Below, piece after piece: positions 24,806 to 34,076 of a stretch of DNA of 64,000 nt. Source of the DNA: Streptomyces gardneri (lineage in GTDB: Bacteria > Actinomycetota > Actinomycetes > Streptomycetales > Streptomycetaceae). The stretch lies in assembly GCF_006539185.1 (NCBI RefSeq), contig NZ_BJMN01000007.1, forward strand, positions 186,001 to 250,000. Direction: 5' to 3'. The notes below the pieces were generated by a model that saw nothing but the letters and a program-made list of their open reading frames with translations, did not search any database and was not told the DNA's origin. Both the position numbers and the translations under genes were made by a program. Numbering within the stretch: position 1 is the first letter of the stretch; each line of letters begins with the position of its first letter.

Positions 24806-26281
24806 ATGGATGCTCCGACCACTCCGTCCGCCGATGGCGACAGGTCCGGCGACAGATCCAGCGGCAACAGTCGGGGCGCCGGCTGGTTCGGTGCGAGCCC
24901 GCAGCATCCCCAAGACGGGCAGCGGGACGGTCGGCAGGACGGGCACCGGGACGCCGAGGGTCGTGTGCCCAGCCGAACCTTCACCCAGATACGCCCCGTG
25001 GGCAGCGGCGCCGGCCGGAGCCGCACGGCACCCGCTGCACCCGCCCAGGTTCCGCCTCAGCGGCAGGGCCCGACCCAGGCCCCCGCCCCGACTCCGACCC
25101 CGACGGCTCCGACTCCGGCCCCGACGGCCCCGACTCCGGCTCCGGCCCCGGAGGACACCTCCGACGTAGGCCTCCTGCGGCGCACCATGGCCGAGATCGA
25201 GCCGATCGCCGACAAGGTCACCTCGCACTTCTACTCCCTGCTCTTCCTCCGTCACCCCGACCTGCGGGCGCTCTTCCCCGCCGCCATGGACACCCAGCGC
25301 GACCGCCTCTTCAAGGCGCTGCTCACCGCCGCGACCCACGCGGACGACACCGCCACCCTGGCCGCGTACCTGTCCCATCTGGGCCGTGGACACCGGAAGT
25401 ACGGCACCCTTCCCGAGCACTATCCCGCCGTCGGCGAATGCCTCATCGGCGCCCTCTCCCGCTACGCCCCGCGGAGCTGGGACCCCAGGACCGAGTCCGC
25501 CTGGGTGGCCGCCTACACCACGATCTCCCAGATCATGATCGACGCGGCGGCCGAGGACGCGCTGCGCGCCCCCGCCTCGTGGCAGGCGGAGGTCGTCGCC
25601 CATGACATGCGTACGCCCGACATCGCGGTCGTGACGGTACGGCCCGACCAGCCGTACCCCTTCCTCGCCGGGCAGTACACCACCCTGGAGACCCCCTGGT
25701 GGCCGCGCATCTGGCGGCACTACTCCTTCGCCGGCGCACCCCGCTCCGACGGCCTGCTCTCCTTCCACGTCAAGGCCGTGCCGGCGGGCTGGGTCTCCAA
25801 CGCCCTCGTGCACCGCGCCCGCCCGGGGCACGTCATCCGGCTCGGTCCCCCCGCCGGATCCATGACCGTGGACCACAGCACCGACAACGGGCTGCTGTGC
25901 CTCGGCGGCGGCACCGGCATCGCGCCCATCAAGGCCCTGGTCGAGGACGTGGCCCAGCACGGCCGCCGCCGCTCCGTCCAGGTGTTCTACGGAGCCCGCA
26001 GGGACCACGATCTGTACGACATCGAGACCATGCTCCGGCTGCAGCAGTCGCACTCCTGGCTCTCCGTCCGTCCGGTCGTCGACGACGGCCCCGGCGGCGG
26101 CCTGGGCGCCCGGCTCCCGGAGGCCGTGTACGAGTACGGCCCGTGGCACACCTACGACGCGTACCTGTCGGGCCCGCCCGGCATGATTCGCCGCGGCGTC
26201 GACACCCTGGTGGACATCGGCATACCCGCCCACCGCATACGGCACGACTCCATCGAGGAACTGGTCGGGGCGAGGAATTGA
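24806..26281 (+). CDS. Globin-FAD/NAD reductase fusion (flavohemoprotein-like) with Pro/Thr-rich N-terminal linker
   Basis: 491 aa. The N-terminal ~115 residues are hydrophilic and low-complexity, ending in repeated AP/TP pairs (PAPTPTPTAPTPAP). A globin follows (~125-255: LLRRTMAEIEPIADKVTSHFYSLLF, with a probable proximal His in GRGHRKYG). The ferredoxin-reductase module has the FAD motif RHYSFAG, flavin support GHVIRLGPPAG, the NAD motif LGGGTGIAPIKAL and YLSGPPGM. Flavohemoproteins oxidise NO to nitrate using NAD(P)H. The long N-terminal extension is unusual for the family. Overlap with the next gene (TTGA) suggests co-translation. Confidence 0.88.
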   Translation: MDAPTTPSADGDRSGDRSSGNSRGAGWFGASPQHPQDGQRDGRQDGHRDAEGRVPSRTFTQIRPVGSGAGRSRTAPAAPAQVPPQRQGPTQAPAPTPTPTAPTPAPTAPTPAPAPEDTSDVGLLRRTMAEIEPIADKVTSHFYSLLFLRHPDLRALFPAAMDTQRDRLFKALLTAATHADDTATLAAYLSHLGRGHRKYGTLPEHYPAVGECLIGALSRYAPRSWDPRTESAWVAAYTTISQIMIDAAAEDALRAPASWQAEVVAHDMRTPDIAVVTVRPDQPYPFLAGQYTTLETPWWPRIWRHYSFAGAPRSDGLLSFHVKAVPAGWVSNALVHRARPGHVIRLGPPAGSMTVDHSTDNGLLCLGGGTGIAPIKALVEDVAQHGRRRSVQVFYGARRDHDLYDIETMLRLQQSHSWLSVRPVVDDGPGGGLGARLPEAVYEYGPWHTYDAYLSGPPGMIRRGVDTLVDIGIPAHRIRHDSIEELVGARN

Positions 26282-27084
26282 GCACCTTCGAACGCGAACA
26301 GGCCGGGCTCCGGCAGGCCGCGCCGGTACGCACCACCCGCCCGGGGAGCGACGGCGAACACCGGGTCCAGCAGCACATGGGCACCACCGAACGCGCCGAC
26401 AGGTTCTACGCCGACCAGGTCCTCGACCGGCTCAACACCCGGATGCGGGAGTTTGCGGCACGGCAGGAGATGTTCTTCCTGGCGACCGCCGACCGGCACG
26501 GCGAATGCGACAACACCTTCCGGGCCGGGCCGCCCGGATTCCTCCACGTCCTGGACGACCGGACCCTCGCCTATCCCGAGTACCGGGGCAACGGCGTCCA
26601 TGCCAGCCTCGGCAACATCGGGGAGAACCCCCACGTCGGCATCCTGATGATGGACTTCCTCCAGGACCGCATCGGGCTCCACGTCAACGGCACGGCGCGG
26701 ATCGTGGCCGACGACGAGATGCGCCGTACGCACTTCGGCCTCGCGTACGACCCCGTACCCGGCCGTCGGGCCCGGGTCTGGGTGGAGGTCGCCGTCGAGG
26801 AGGCGTACATCCACTGCGCCAAGCACATTCCCCACCTGCGGAAGGTGCCCCCGCGCGACGCCGGCCGCGCGTGGGGGACGGACGACGTCAAGCGCAAGGG
26901 CGGCGACTTCTTCGGAGCCGCCGCCGAAGCGGACGAGCGTGGCACGTTCCTGCCCCCGCCCCGCGCGGACGCGGCCTCCTGGCGAGCGGAGGCCGAAAGG
27001 ATGCTGGAACGGGCCGAGCGGCGGGCGCCCGCGGCGAAGGAGCAGACGTTCAGCGGCTGGTTCAGCAGAAGCGTCTCCGCCTGA
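26278..27084 (+). CDS. Pyridoxamine 5'-phosphate oxidase-like (PPOX) flavin-binding protein
   Basis: 268 aa if it starts at TTG 26278, which overlaps the upstream stop; ATG 26377 (MGTTERADRFY) is the alternative. The split-barrel PPOX pattern is clear: FAARQEMFFLATADRHGECDNTFRAGPPGFLHVLDDRTLAYPEYRGN, followed by NPHVGILMMDF and the GLHVNGTARI strand. Family members bind FMN, heme or F420 and reduce or sense small molecules. Its pairing with a globin-reductase suggests a joint role in nitrosative or oxidative stress. The cofactor cannot be read from the sequence. Confidence 0.82.
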   Translation: MSTFEREQAGLRQAAPVRTTRPGSDGEHRVQQHMGTTERADRFYADQVLDRLNTRMREFAARQEMFFLATADRHGECDNTFRAGPPGFLHVLDDRTLAYPEYRGNGVHASLGNIGENPHVGILMMDFLQDRIGLHVNGTARIVADDEMRRTHFGLAYDPVPGRRARVWVEVAVEEAYIHCAKHIPHLRKVPPRDAGRAWGTDDVKRKGGDFFGAAAEADERGTFLPPPRADAASWRAEAERMLERAERRAPAAKEQTFSGWFSRSVSA

Positions 27085-27239
27085 CCGGTCGATGAGGAGC
27101 ACCGGACGGTCGGCTCCCGCGCGAGGGGCGGGATCGCGCCATGTGGGAATGAGGGCCCGCGCTCAACTTCCAGGACTCGGGGGACAGTCGTATGCTCCTG
27201 CGTCGGACGAAGGGTTACCGCCGGTAAAAGGGGTTGGGT

Positions 27240-29027
27240 ATGGACCACCGTACGGGCACCTCACGACGCACCTTCGTGGCCGGAGTGGCCGCCACGACCG
27301 GAGCGGTCGCCGTCGGGGCGGTCGCTCCCGGCGCCGCACCGGCTGTCGCTGCGGAGCCGTCCGCGCCGCAGTCCGTGGCTGTTCTCGGTGGTGGGGTGGC
27401 GGGACTGACCGCCGCCCACGAACTGGCCGAGCGCGGCTTCCGCGTCACCGTCTACGAGCGCCGGGCACTGGGTGGCAAGGCCCGCTCCATGGACGTACCG
27501 GACAGCGCGCGCGGCACCCGGCGCCCGCTCCCTGCCGAGCACGGCTTCCGGTTCATCCCCGGCATCTACCACAATCTCCCCGACACGATGCGGCGCATCC
27601 CCTTCCCGGGGAACGCCAACGGGGTCTGGGACAACCTCGTCGCTCCGGCCGAGATGTCCTTCGCCCGAACCGGCCGCGAGGACCTGCGCATCCCGCTCCC
27701 CTGGCCGGGTCACCGTCCTGCCGAACTCACCCTCGACGAGATCCGCGCCGCCCTGACCGCCCTCCTCGACACCGCCCGCTCCATCCCGCTCCACGAGGCC
27801 GCGTACTTCGTCAACCGCTTCCTCGTCTTCCTGACCAGCTGCGACGAGCGGCGCGACGAGACGTGGGAGCGGACACCCTGGTGGGAGTTCCTGCGGGCCG
27901 AGCGGATGAGCTACGACTACCAGCGCATCCTGGCCGTCGGACTGACCCGCAACATCGTCGCCACGAAGGCCGAGGAGGCCAGCACCCGTACGGTCGCCAC
28001 CCTCCTGGAAGCCTTCACCTTCAACGCCTTGGGGCGCGGCGCCGACGGGCCCCTCGACCGGATCCTGAACCTGCCCACCAACGAGGCCTGGATCGATCCC
28101 TGGGTGGCTCATCTGACGAGCCTCGGGGTGGAGTTCCGTGTCGGCTGGACCGTGAGGGAGCTGGTCCACGACTCCGGCTCCGGGCGGATCGGCGCGGTCG
28201 TCATCGAAGATCCCCAGGGCGTCCGCCGCTCGGTGACCACCGATCACTACGTCTCGGCGATGCCGGTGGAGCACGCCCGGAGGACCTGGGGCGCGGCCCT
28301 GCGGGCGGCGGATCCGCAGCTGGCGCGGTGCGACAAGCTGGAGACGGACTGGATGACGGGCATCCAGTTCTACCTCACCGAACACGCGCCGCTGCTCGCC
28401 GGACATGCCAACTGCATCGACTCCCCGTGGTCCTTGACGGCGATCCAGCAGGCGCGCCACTGGCCGTCCCGCGACTTCCCCGCCGACTACGGCGACGGGG
28501 CCGCCGTCGACTGTCTCTCGGTGGACATCTCGGAATGGGACCGACCCGGCATCCTCTACGGCAAGACAGCCAAACAGTGCACGCGCACGGAGGTCGCCCG
28601 GGAGGTCTGGGCGCAGCTGAAGGCCGCGTTCAACGACACCGGCCGTACGGTCCTGAAGGACAGCGCGCTGCACTCCTGGTTCCTGGATCCGGGCGTCGAC
28701 GGCCTCGGCACGCCGAACCCGACCAACGAGGACCAGCTCCTCGTCCATCCCGTCGGCACGTTCCACAACCGACCGAAGGCTGCCACCAGGATCCCCAACC
28801 TCTTCCTGGCCGGCGACTACGTGGCCGTCGACATCGACCTGGCGACGATGGAAGGCGCCAACGCCTCCGCCCGCCAAGCCGTCAACGCCCTGCTCGACCG
28901 GACGGGCTCGGCCGCGGCGCGCTGCACGGTGCGGCCGCTCTTCCGGGCCCCGGAGCTGGAGGGGCTCAAGCGCCACGACCGTCTGCGCCACCGACTCGGT
29001 CTGCGGAACGCGCTCGACGTGGGCTGA
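27240..29027 (+). CDS. Tat-exported FAD-dependent oxidoreductase (phytoene desaturase/HpnE-like)
   Basis: 595 aa; ATG with AAAAGGGG upstream. A twin-arginine signal (TSRRTFVAGVAATTGAVA, ~7-24) ends near an AxA site (VAAEPS). The FAD dinucleotide motif is VAVLGGGVAGLTAAHELAERGFRVTVYER (~46-75), followed by GGKARS. The C-terminal FAD motif is NLFLAGDYVAVDIDLATMEGANASARQAV. The family includes carotenoid desaturases, hydroxysqualene dehydroxylases and amine oxidases. A Tat signal on this type is notable, since export would place the folded flavoenzyme at the cell surface. It is followed 65 bp later by a P450 in the same direction. Confidence 0.87.
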   Translation: MDHRTGTSRRTFVAGVAATTGAVAVGAVAPGAAPAVAAEPSAPQSVAVLGGGVAGLTAAHELAERGFRVTVYERRALGGKARSMDVPDSARGTRRPLPAEHGFRFIPGIYHNLPDTMRRIPFPGNANGVWDNLVAPAEMSFARTGREDLRIPLPWPGHRPAELTLDEIRAALTALLDTARSIPLHEAAYFVNRFLVFLTSCDERRDETWERTPWWEFLRAERMSYDYQRILAVGLTRNIVATKAEEASTRTVATLLEAFTFNALGRGADGPLDRILNLPTNEAWIDPWVAHLTSLGVEFRVGWTVRELVHDSGSGRIGAVVIEDPQGVRRSVTTDHYVSAMPVEHARRTWGAALRAADPQLARCDKLETDWMTGIQFYLTEHAPLLAGHANCIDSPWSLTAIQQARHWPSRDFPADYGDGAAVDCLSVDISEWDRPGILYGKTAKQCTRTEVAREVWAQLKAAFNDTGRTVLKDSALHSWFLDPGVDGLGTPNPTNEDQLLVHPVGTFHNRPKAATRIPNLFLAGDYVAVDIDLATMEGANASARQAVNALLDRTGSAAARCTVRPLFRAPELEGLKRHDRLRHRLGLRNALDVG

Positions 29028-29092
29028 GGCCGGCGTGCGGGTGCGCAGCCCTGCCAAGGTCGCTCCTCTCGCGCCGGATGGACAATGGGCGC

Positions 29093-30280
29093 ATGACCGT
29101 ACCGGCACAGGAGCCCCGCTTCGACCAGGACCCCTACGCTTCCTACGCTTCCTCCACGGCCCTGCGGTCGGCATGCCCCGTGCAGTTGCGGCCCGTTGAC
29201 TCCGGCAAGCGCCCAGGATGCCTGGTACTGGGCTATGCGGAGGCCAGGGAAGCTCTTGCCGACGCCCGGTTCTCGAAGGACACGGCGGCGTTCTTCGAGG
29301 GCAGCGGGTCGCGGCGGCGCCTGCACCCCGCGGTGGGCCGCACCATGCTGGCCAGCGACCCGCCCCGGCACACGCGGCTGCGCAAGCTCGTGACCAGGGC
29401 GTTCACGACAGGGGCCGTCGCGGAGCTTCGTCCCTTCATCGCCCGGGTCGCCGACGAACTGCTGGAACGGTGGTCCCCCGGCGAGCGGTTCGACTTCGTG
29501 GCCGGTCTGGCGGTGCCGCTCCCCGTCATCGTGATCTGCGAGCTGCTCGGCGTCCCGGAGTCCGACCGGGCCGATGTCCGACGCTGGTCCGCGGAACTGT
29601 TCGCGGCGGGAGAGCCGGACGTCGTCGACAGGGCCTCCCACGCGATGGCCGACTACATGACGGACCTCATCACCGCCAAGCGCCTGCACCCGGGGGAGTC
29701 CTTGCTCGACCGGCTCATCGCGGCCCGCGCCGGGAACGAGGAGCTGAGCGAGGACGAGTTGGTCTCTCTCGCCGTGCTGCTGCTCGTCGCCGGGCACGAG
29801 ACGACCACCAACTTCCTCGGAAACGCCCTCCTGGCGCTGCTCCGGCACCCGGCCGCTCTGGGCCGCCTTCGGGACGACCCGGACGGGATCCCTGCCGCGC
29901 TGGACGAGCTGCTGCGCTTTGATCCTCCCGTGAGTACGGCCACCTTCCGGTTCTCCACGGAAGCCCTCACACTCGGCGGCGTCGAGATCTCGGCCGGCGT
30001 CCCGGTCCAGGTCGCTCTGGGGGCGGCGAACCGGGACCCCGAACCGTTCCCGGCGCCGGACCTGCTCGACCTGGACCGGGACGCCACGTCACATCTCGCC
30101 TTCGGCCACGGCATCCACCGCTGTGTCGGCGCTCCCTTGGCCAAGGCCGAGGGAGAGATCGTCCTGCGAGCGGTGCTGCACCGGTTTCCCGGAATCCGGC
30201 TCGCCGTCCCGCCTGAGCGTCTGGAATGGCGGCGGACACGACTCGTTCGCGGGCTCGCCGCGCTCCCCGTTCTGGCGTAG
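29093..30280 (+). CDS. Cytochrome P450
   Basis: 395 aa, soluble bacterial class I type. The I-helix has LLVAGHETTTNFLGN (oxygen-activating Thr), the ExxR motif is in LDELLRFDPPV, and the heme-binding loop is FGHGIHRCVGAPLAKAE with the axial Cys. ATG 29093 is chosen; an in-frame ATG lies at 29078. Substrate unknown. No ferredoxin gene is adjacent. Its position after the exported FAD oxidoreductase may mean a shared oxidative pathway, but this is only positional. Confidence 0.93.
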   Translation: MTVPAQEPRFDQDPYASYASSTALRSACPVQLRPVDSGKRPGCLVLGYAEAREALADARFSKDTAAFFEGSGSRRRLHPAVGRTMLASDPPRHTRLRKLVTRAFTTGAVAELRPFIARVADELLERWSPGERFDFVAGLAVPLPVIVICELLGVPESDRADVRRWSAELFAAGEPDVVDRASHAMADYMTDLITAKRLHPGESLLDRLIAARAGNEELSEDELVSLAVLLLVAGHETTTNFLGNALLALLRHPAALGRLRDDPDGIPAALDELLRFDPPVSTATFRFSTEALTLGGVEISAGVPVQVALGAANRDPEPFPAPDLLDLDRDATSHLAFGHGIHRCVGAPLAKAEGEIVLRAVLHRFPGIRLAVPPERLEWRRTRLVRGLAALPVLA

Positions 30281-30313
30281 CGCTCGAAGCCTCTGCGCGA
30301 CGGGTCAGCCGGA

Positions 30314-30721
30314 TCAGTCGGACGCCGGGGTCGCGCGCGTGAAGTGCAGGCACACCACGGGGGTGTCGTCGGTGACGACGCGGCCCTCGCTGTCCTGCCA
30401 GTAGTCGGCGTGGACGCGGCGCCAGTGGGCGACGTCGGTATAGCCCTCGCCCTCGGCCTCGGCGAAGGACCAGGGCACCTCGCCGAAGGGCACGGTCGTC
30501 ACGGCAGTGACCCGGAGTTCGGCGAGGACCGTACCGTGGCTGTCGAGCAGGGCGAGGACCTCTCCGGGCGTCTCCAGGGCCTCCTCCTCTTCGGCGTACT
30601 CGGCGAGCAAGGTGGCGGTGGCGGTCTTCGTGCCCGCGAGCACGAGTGCGCTGAGCCTGTCGCGAAGGCTGCCAGGAGTGCCCAGCTCAAGCGTCCGCAT
30701 GTCATTGATCCGTGGCCACAT
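30314..30721 (-). CDS. ASCH domain protein
   Basis: 135 aa. The sequence matches the ASCH superfamily: LELGTPGSLRDRLSALVLAGTKTATATLLAEYAEEEE, then the strand VTAVTTVPFGEVPWSFAEAEGEGYTDVAHWRRVHADYW. ASCH domains are PUA-like beta-barrels that bind RNA or modified nucleotides; some are amidohydrolases. ATG 30721 (MWPRIND) is taken because homologues commonly begin MWPR; ATG 30700 is the alternative. Convergent with the P450. Confidence 0.85.
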   Translation of the reverse strand: MWPRINDMRTLELGTPGSLRDRLSALVLAGTKTATATLLAEYAEEEEALETPGEVLALLDSHGTVLAELRVTAVTTVPFGEVPWSFAEAEGEGYTDVAHWRRVHADYWQDSEGRVVTDDTPVVCLHFTRATPASD

Positions 30722-30731
30722 GTCGTGGAGC

Positions 30732-31787
30732 CTAACGATCCCTTTCCGCCTGCTGCGCCGCGGGAGCGGTGACGACCCTGGGGAGGGCGCCCGGATGCTC
30801 CCGTGCGAGCCAGCCGACGAGTTCCTCCCGTACGGCGCAACGAGTCGTCCACAGGTCGTCCGCGTCCTTGGCGGTCACGATCGCCCGCACGGTGATGCCG
30901 GTCGGCGAGGTGTCGGTGACGGCGAGGTCCCAGCCGCGCCCGTCCCAGGTGTCGCACGTGGTGAGGAACTCCTGGAGGTGCGCCCGGGCGAGTGCGACCG
31001 GTGTGGTGTGGTCGCAGTGGACGAAGACCGACCCCGTCATCTCCGCGCCGCCGCGCGACCAGTTCTCGAACGGCCGCGAGGTGAAGTACGAGACGGGGAG
31101 CGTGACGCGACGCTCGTCCCAGGTCCGGACCGTGAGGAAGGTGAGGGTCACCTCCTCCACCACACCCCATTCGCCGTCGACGACGACGGTGTCGCCGATG
31201 CGGACCATGTCACCGAAGGCGATCTGGAAACCGGCGAAGAGGTTGCTCAGTGTCGACTGGGCCGCCACGCCGGCCACGATGCCGATGATGCCGGCCGAGG
31301 CGAGCAGGGACGTGCCGAGGGTACGGAAGGAGGGGAAGGTGACGAGGGCCGCGGCAGCGGCGAGCACCCCGACGGCGACGGACACCACCCGCATGATCAG
31401 CGTGACCTGCGTACGGACGCGGCGGAGCCGTGCGGCGTCACGTGAACGCCCCGCGTACCGCGCGTACGTGGACTCGACGACGGCCGCGACCGTCCGTACC
31501 GTCAGCCAGGCGCCGGCGCCGATCAGGCACAACAGCAGGACGCGGTTCACCGCCTCCGTATGCATCGCCGGCCCCCGGCCCGCCGCCACCGGATAGGTCC
31601 ATCTGAGCAAGGCGGCCAGCAGGACGACGTACAGCGGCGTACGACAGCGGCGCAGCAGCCCCCACAGCGGGGTCTCCGGATGCCGCGCGTCGGCGAACCG
31701 CGCCAGCAGGTCCGCCGCTCGGCACACGACGAAGGCCACCAGTGCCGAGCCGCCGACGGAGATCGCCAGCCGGACAACGCTCTCCAT
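30732..31787 (-). CDS. MscS-type mechanosensitive channel
   Basis: 351 aa with about four hydrophobic segments in the first ~190 residues. The pore-lining helix and MscS signature are GTSLLASAGIIGIVAGVAAQSTLSNLFAGFQIAF, followed by the beta-domain start MVRIGDTVVVDGEWGVVEEVTLTFLTVRTWDERRVTLPVSYF. It releases solutes during osmotic downshock. It lies 10 bp upstream of the ASCH gene on the same strand. The 133-bp gap to the LysR gene (31788-31920) shows no gene. Confidence 0.9.
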   Translation of the reverse strand: MESVVRLAISVGGSALVAFVVCRAADLLARFADARHPETPLWGLLRRCRTPLYVVLLAALLRWTYPVAAGRGPAMHTEAVNRVLLLCLIGAGAWLTVRTVAAVVESTYARYAGRSRDAARLRRVRTQVTLIMRVVSVAVGVLAAAAALVTFPSFRTLGTSLLASAGIIGIVAGVAAQSTLSNLFAGFQIAFGDMVRIGDTVVVDGEWGVVEEVTLTFLTVRTWDERRVTLPVSYFTSRPFENWSRGGAEMTGSVFVHCDHTTPVALARAHLQEFLTTCDTWDGRGWDLAVTDTSPTGITVRAIVTAKDADDLWTTRCAVREELVGWLAREHPGALPRVVTAPAAQQAERDR

Positions 31788-31920
31788 GTGCTCCCCAATC
31801 GATGAGTCGACGAGTCGAACAGGCCCGTCCCCTACGCCTCACCGCCCGCGAGCACGCCAAACATCCGCCCGGGACTCCGGCCGCCACCGGGGAGCAGGCG
31901 CCCGCCCGCACGGGACCAGG

Positions 31921-32844
31921 TCAGTCGGCGGTGCGGGCGACAGTCGTCTCCGGGCCCGTCGGGGCCAGGACGGCGGCCGCCAGGTGTTCGCGGAACCAGC
32001 GGTGCGCCGGATCGGTCGAGTTGCGGGGGTGCCAGGCCATCCCGAGGTCCAGGGGTGCCAGGTCGAGAGGGATGGGAAACGTGCGCAGTCCCATGGCGGC
32101 GAGGGTGTCGGGGAGCCAGTCGGCCAGGCTGAGCGCGACGAGGTCGGTGTCCCGGGCGAGCATCATCGCGCTCGTGTGGCTGGGCACCACGACCGCGGTC
32201 CGGCGTCGCAGCCCCAGTTCCGCGAGCGCGCTGTCGATGGGCCCGAGGCGCTTGCCGAGGCGGGAGATGCCGATGTGGTCGGCCGCGGCGAACCGGCGGG
32301 CGTCGATCCGCCCGTCGAAGAGGGGATGACCGCTGCGGGCGATGCCGACCAGCGGCATGCGCGTGAGCTGCCGGGTCCGGATCTCCGGGTCCAGGTGTCC
32401 CAGGACGCCCAGTTCGACGTCCACCGAGCCCTGCCGCAGCCCGGGGCCGCCCTCCATCGCCTCCGGCAGGAAGACGACGTCCACCTGCGGGGCCTCGGCG
32501 TGGATCCGCTCCGACAGGCTCCCCGCCAGTCCCACCAGCAGCAGGTCGGCGGCCTGCACCGTGAAGGTGCGCTGGAGACGCACGGCATCGAAACCGGGAC
32601 CGGGCCGCAGGACGTCGTCGCAGCCCCGCAGCAACGCGCCGACCTCCTCGCGGAGTTCCACGGCGCGCGGGGTCGGGACCATCCCCTGGCCGGCCCGGAC
32701 CAGCAGCGGATCGCCGACGGCGCGGCGGAGCCGGGCCAGGCTGCGGCTGACCGCCGCGGGCGAGGTGCCCAGACGCTCCGCCGCGCGGGTCACGCTGTTC
32801 TCCTGGAGCAGGACGTCCAGGATGCGCAGCAGATTGAGATCCAT
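31921..32844 (-). CDS. LysR family transcriptional regulator
   Basis: 307 aa. The N-terminal winged HTH is canonical: MDLNLLRILDVLLQENSVTRAAERLGTSPAAVSRSLARLRRAVGDPLLVRAGQGMVPTPRA. The C-terminal periplasmic-binding-like co-inducer domain follows. It is divergent from the YncE-like gene with a 142-bp shared region, the usual LysR arrangement, so the propeller gene is its likely target. Confidence 0.92.
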   Translation of the reverse strand: MDLNLLRILDVLLQENSVTRAAERLGTSPAAVSRSLARLRRAVGDPLLVRAGQGMVPTPRAVELREEVGALLRGCDDVLRPGPGFDAVRLQRTFTVQAADLLLVGLAGSLSERIHAEAPQVDVVFLPEAMEGGPGLRQGSVDVELGVLGHLDPEIRTRQLTRMPLVGIARSGHPLFDGRIDARRFAAADHIGISRLGKRLGPIDSALAELGLRRRTAVVVPSHTSAMMLARDTDLVALSLADWLPDTLAAMGLRTFPIPLDLAPLDLGMAWHPRNSTDPAHRWFREHLAAAVLAPTGPETTVARTAD

Positions 32845-32986
32845 CGAGCTCTCCTGAACTGCATCTTTACGCCTGAGTCAAGGATTGTGTGCCCATCTTT
32901 GCATTGCTGCGACATGCCCCGGAGCGGAGAGTGGGGATGCCCGCGAAGACGCACGGGCATCCCCTTCACCCTTTCAAGGAGCCGCT
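32845..32986. promoter_or_regulatory. Divergent promoter region LysR / YncE-like gene
   Basis: 142 bp. CATCTTT occurs twice (32862-32868 and 32893-32899) in the more A+T-rich part. Individual promoter boxes cannot be assigned. AAGGAG precedes the GTG at 32987. Confidence 0.45.
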
Positions 32987-34039
32987 GTGCACAAGTCCCC
33001 CCGTGCCGGCCGGGAAGGCGACGTCCTGGCCGTCGTCAGTCAGAGCGGACCGACGGTCTCGTTCTTCGACGCCGCCTCCGACCTGCACCTAGGCGACGTA
33101 CAAGTCCCTGCCGAGCCACACGAGTTGTGCTTCGACCCGACGCGGCGACTGCTGTGGTGCACCCTCACGTACCACTCGGGCTACTACCACGCGAACGGCG
33201 GCCGGCGCACCGAACTGGCCGTCATCGACCCCGACACCCGCCGGATCGTCGAGATCGTCGACCTCGCCCCGGAACACGGTCCGCACGGACTGGCGTTGGA
33301 CGCGGCGAGCGGTCGCCTCTACGTCAGTGTGGAGAGCACGGACGACCGGCCCGGCGGCGTCGTGCTGATCGACACGGAGACCCGCCGGCCCCGCGGCAGG
33401 ATCGACACGGACGCACCCGGCCCGCACTGGTTCGCCATCGACCCGGCGGGGCGGAGGGGCTACGCCACCAACAAGGAAGCGCCGTTCGTGTCGATCGCCG
33501 ACCTCGAACGGGGCACTCTCACCGCCAAGGTCGAGGTGCCGGGCAGTGAGGGCCTCGCCGTCTCCGCCGACGGCACGCACGTCTTCGTCGCCGCGCCCTA
33601 CGGCAACTTCGCCGGCCCCGCAGAGGAGCGGCCGCCCACCGGAATCCGCGTCATCGACACCCGGACGGCGTCCGTCGTCGACACCCTGCCCACCGCGGAC
33701 ATCGTCCTGCCGGTGCACCTGACGTCGACGGGCAGGCTGCTCGCGGGTGAAGTACGGATGGATCCCGACCCGGCCTCCCGGCTCGGACGCCACGCACCCG
33801 GCCGCCTCACCGTGTTCTGCGCCGACACTCGCAAGCAGCTGGGCGCGCTCGAGGTCGGCCTCTTCCCGCTGACCATCACCTCGTCCCCCGACGGCCGACT
33901 CGCCTATGTCGCCTGCGTCGTCTCCTCCACCGTCGACGTCGTCGACCTGGAGACGCTGGACCGCCTGGCCCGGCTGGACATCGACAGGCTCGGCGAGCCC
34001 GGCGCGCACGGTCTGGCGTACATCCCGCGTCCGGTCTGA
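32987..34039 (+). CDS. YncE-like seven-bladed beta-propeller protein
   Basis: 350 aa; GTG with AAGGAG upstream. It has repeated blades of ~45 residues of the type VSADGTHVFVA, SPDGRLAYVACVVSSTVDVVDLETL and LDAASGRLYVS (YVTN-type repeats). No signal peptide is seen from this start, so it is probably cytoplasmic, unlike many YncE proteins. Function is unknown; such propellers may bind metabolites or act as lactonases. It is controlled, presumably, by the divergent LysR gene. Confidence 0.8.
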   Translation: MHKSPRAGREGDVLAVVSQSGPTVSFFDAASDLHLGDVQVPAEPHELCFDPTRRLLWCTLTYHSGYYHANGGRRTELAVIDPDTRRIVEIVDLAPEHGPHGLALDAASGRLYVSVESTDDRPGGVVLIDTETRRPRGRIDTDAPGPHWFAIDPAGRRGYATNKEAPFVSIADLERGTLTAKVEVPGSEGLAVSADGTHVFVAAPYGNFAGPAEERPPTGIRVIDTRTASVVDTLPTADIVLPVHLTSTGRLLAGEVRMDPDPASRLGRHAPGRLTVFCADTRKQLGALEVGLFPLTITSSPDGRLAYVACVVSSTVDVVDLETLDRLARLDIDRLGEPGAHGLAYIPRPV

Positions 34040-34076
34040 CCGACCGCCGCCCGGAGCCACCAGCCACGGGGTGGAC

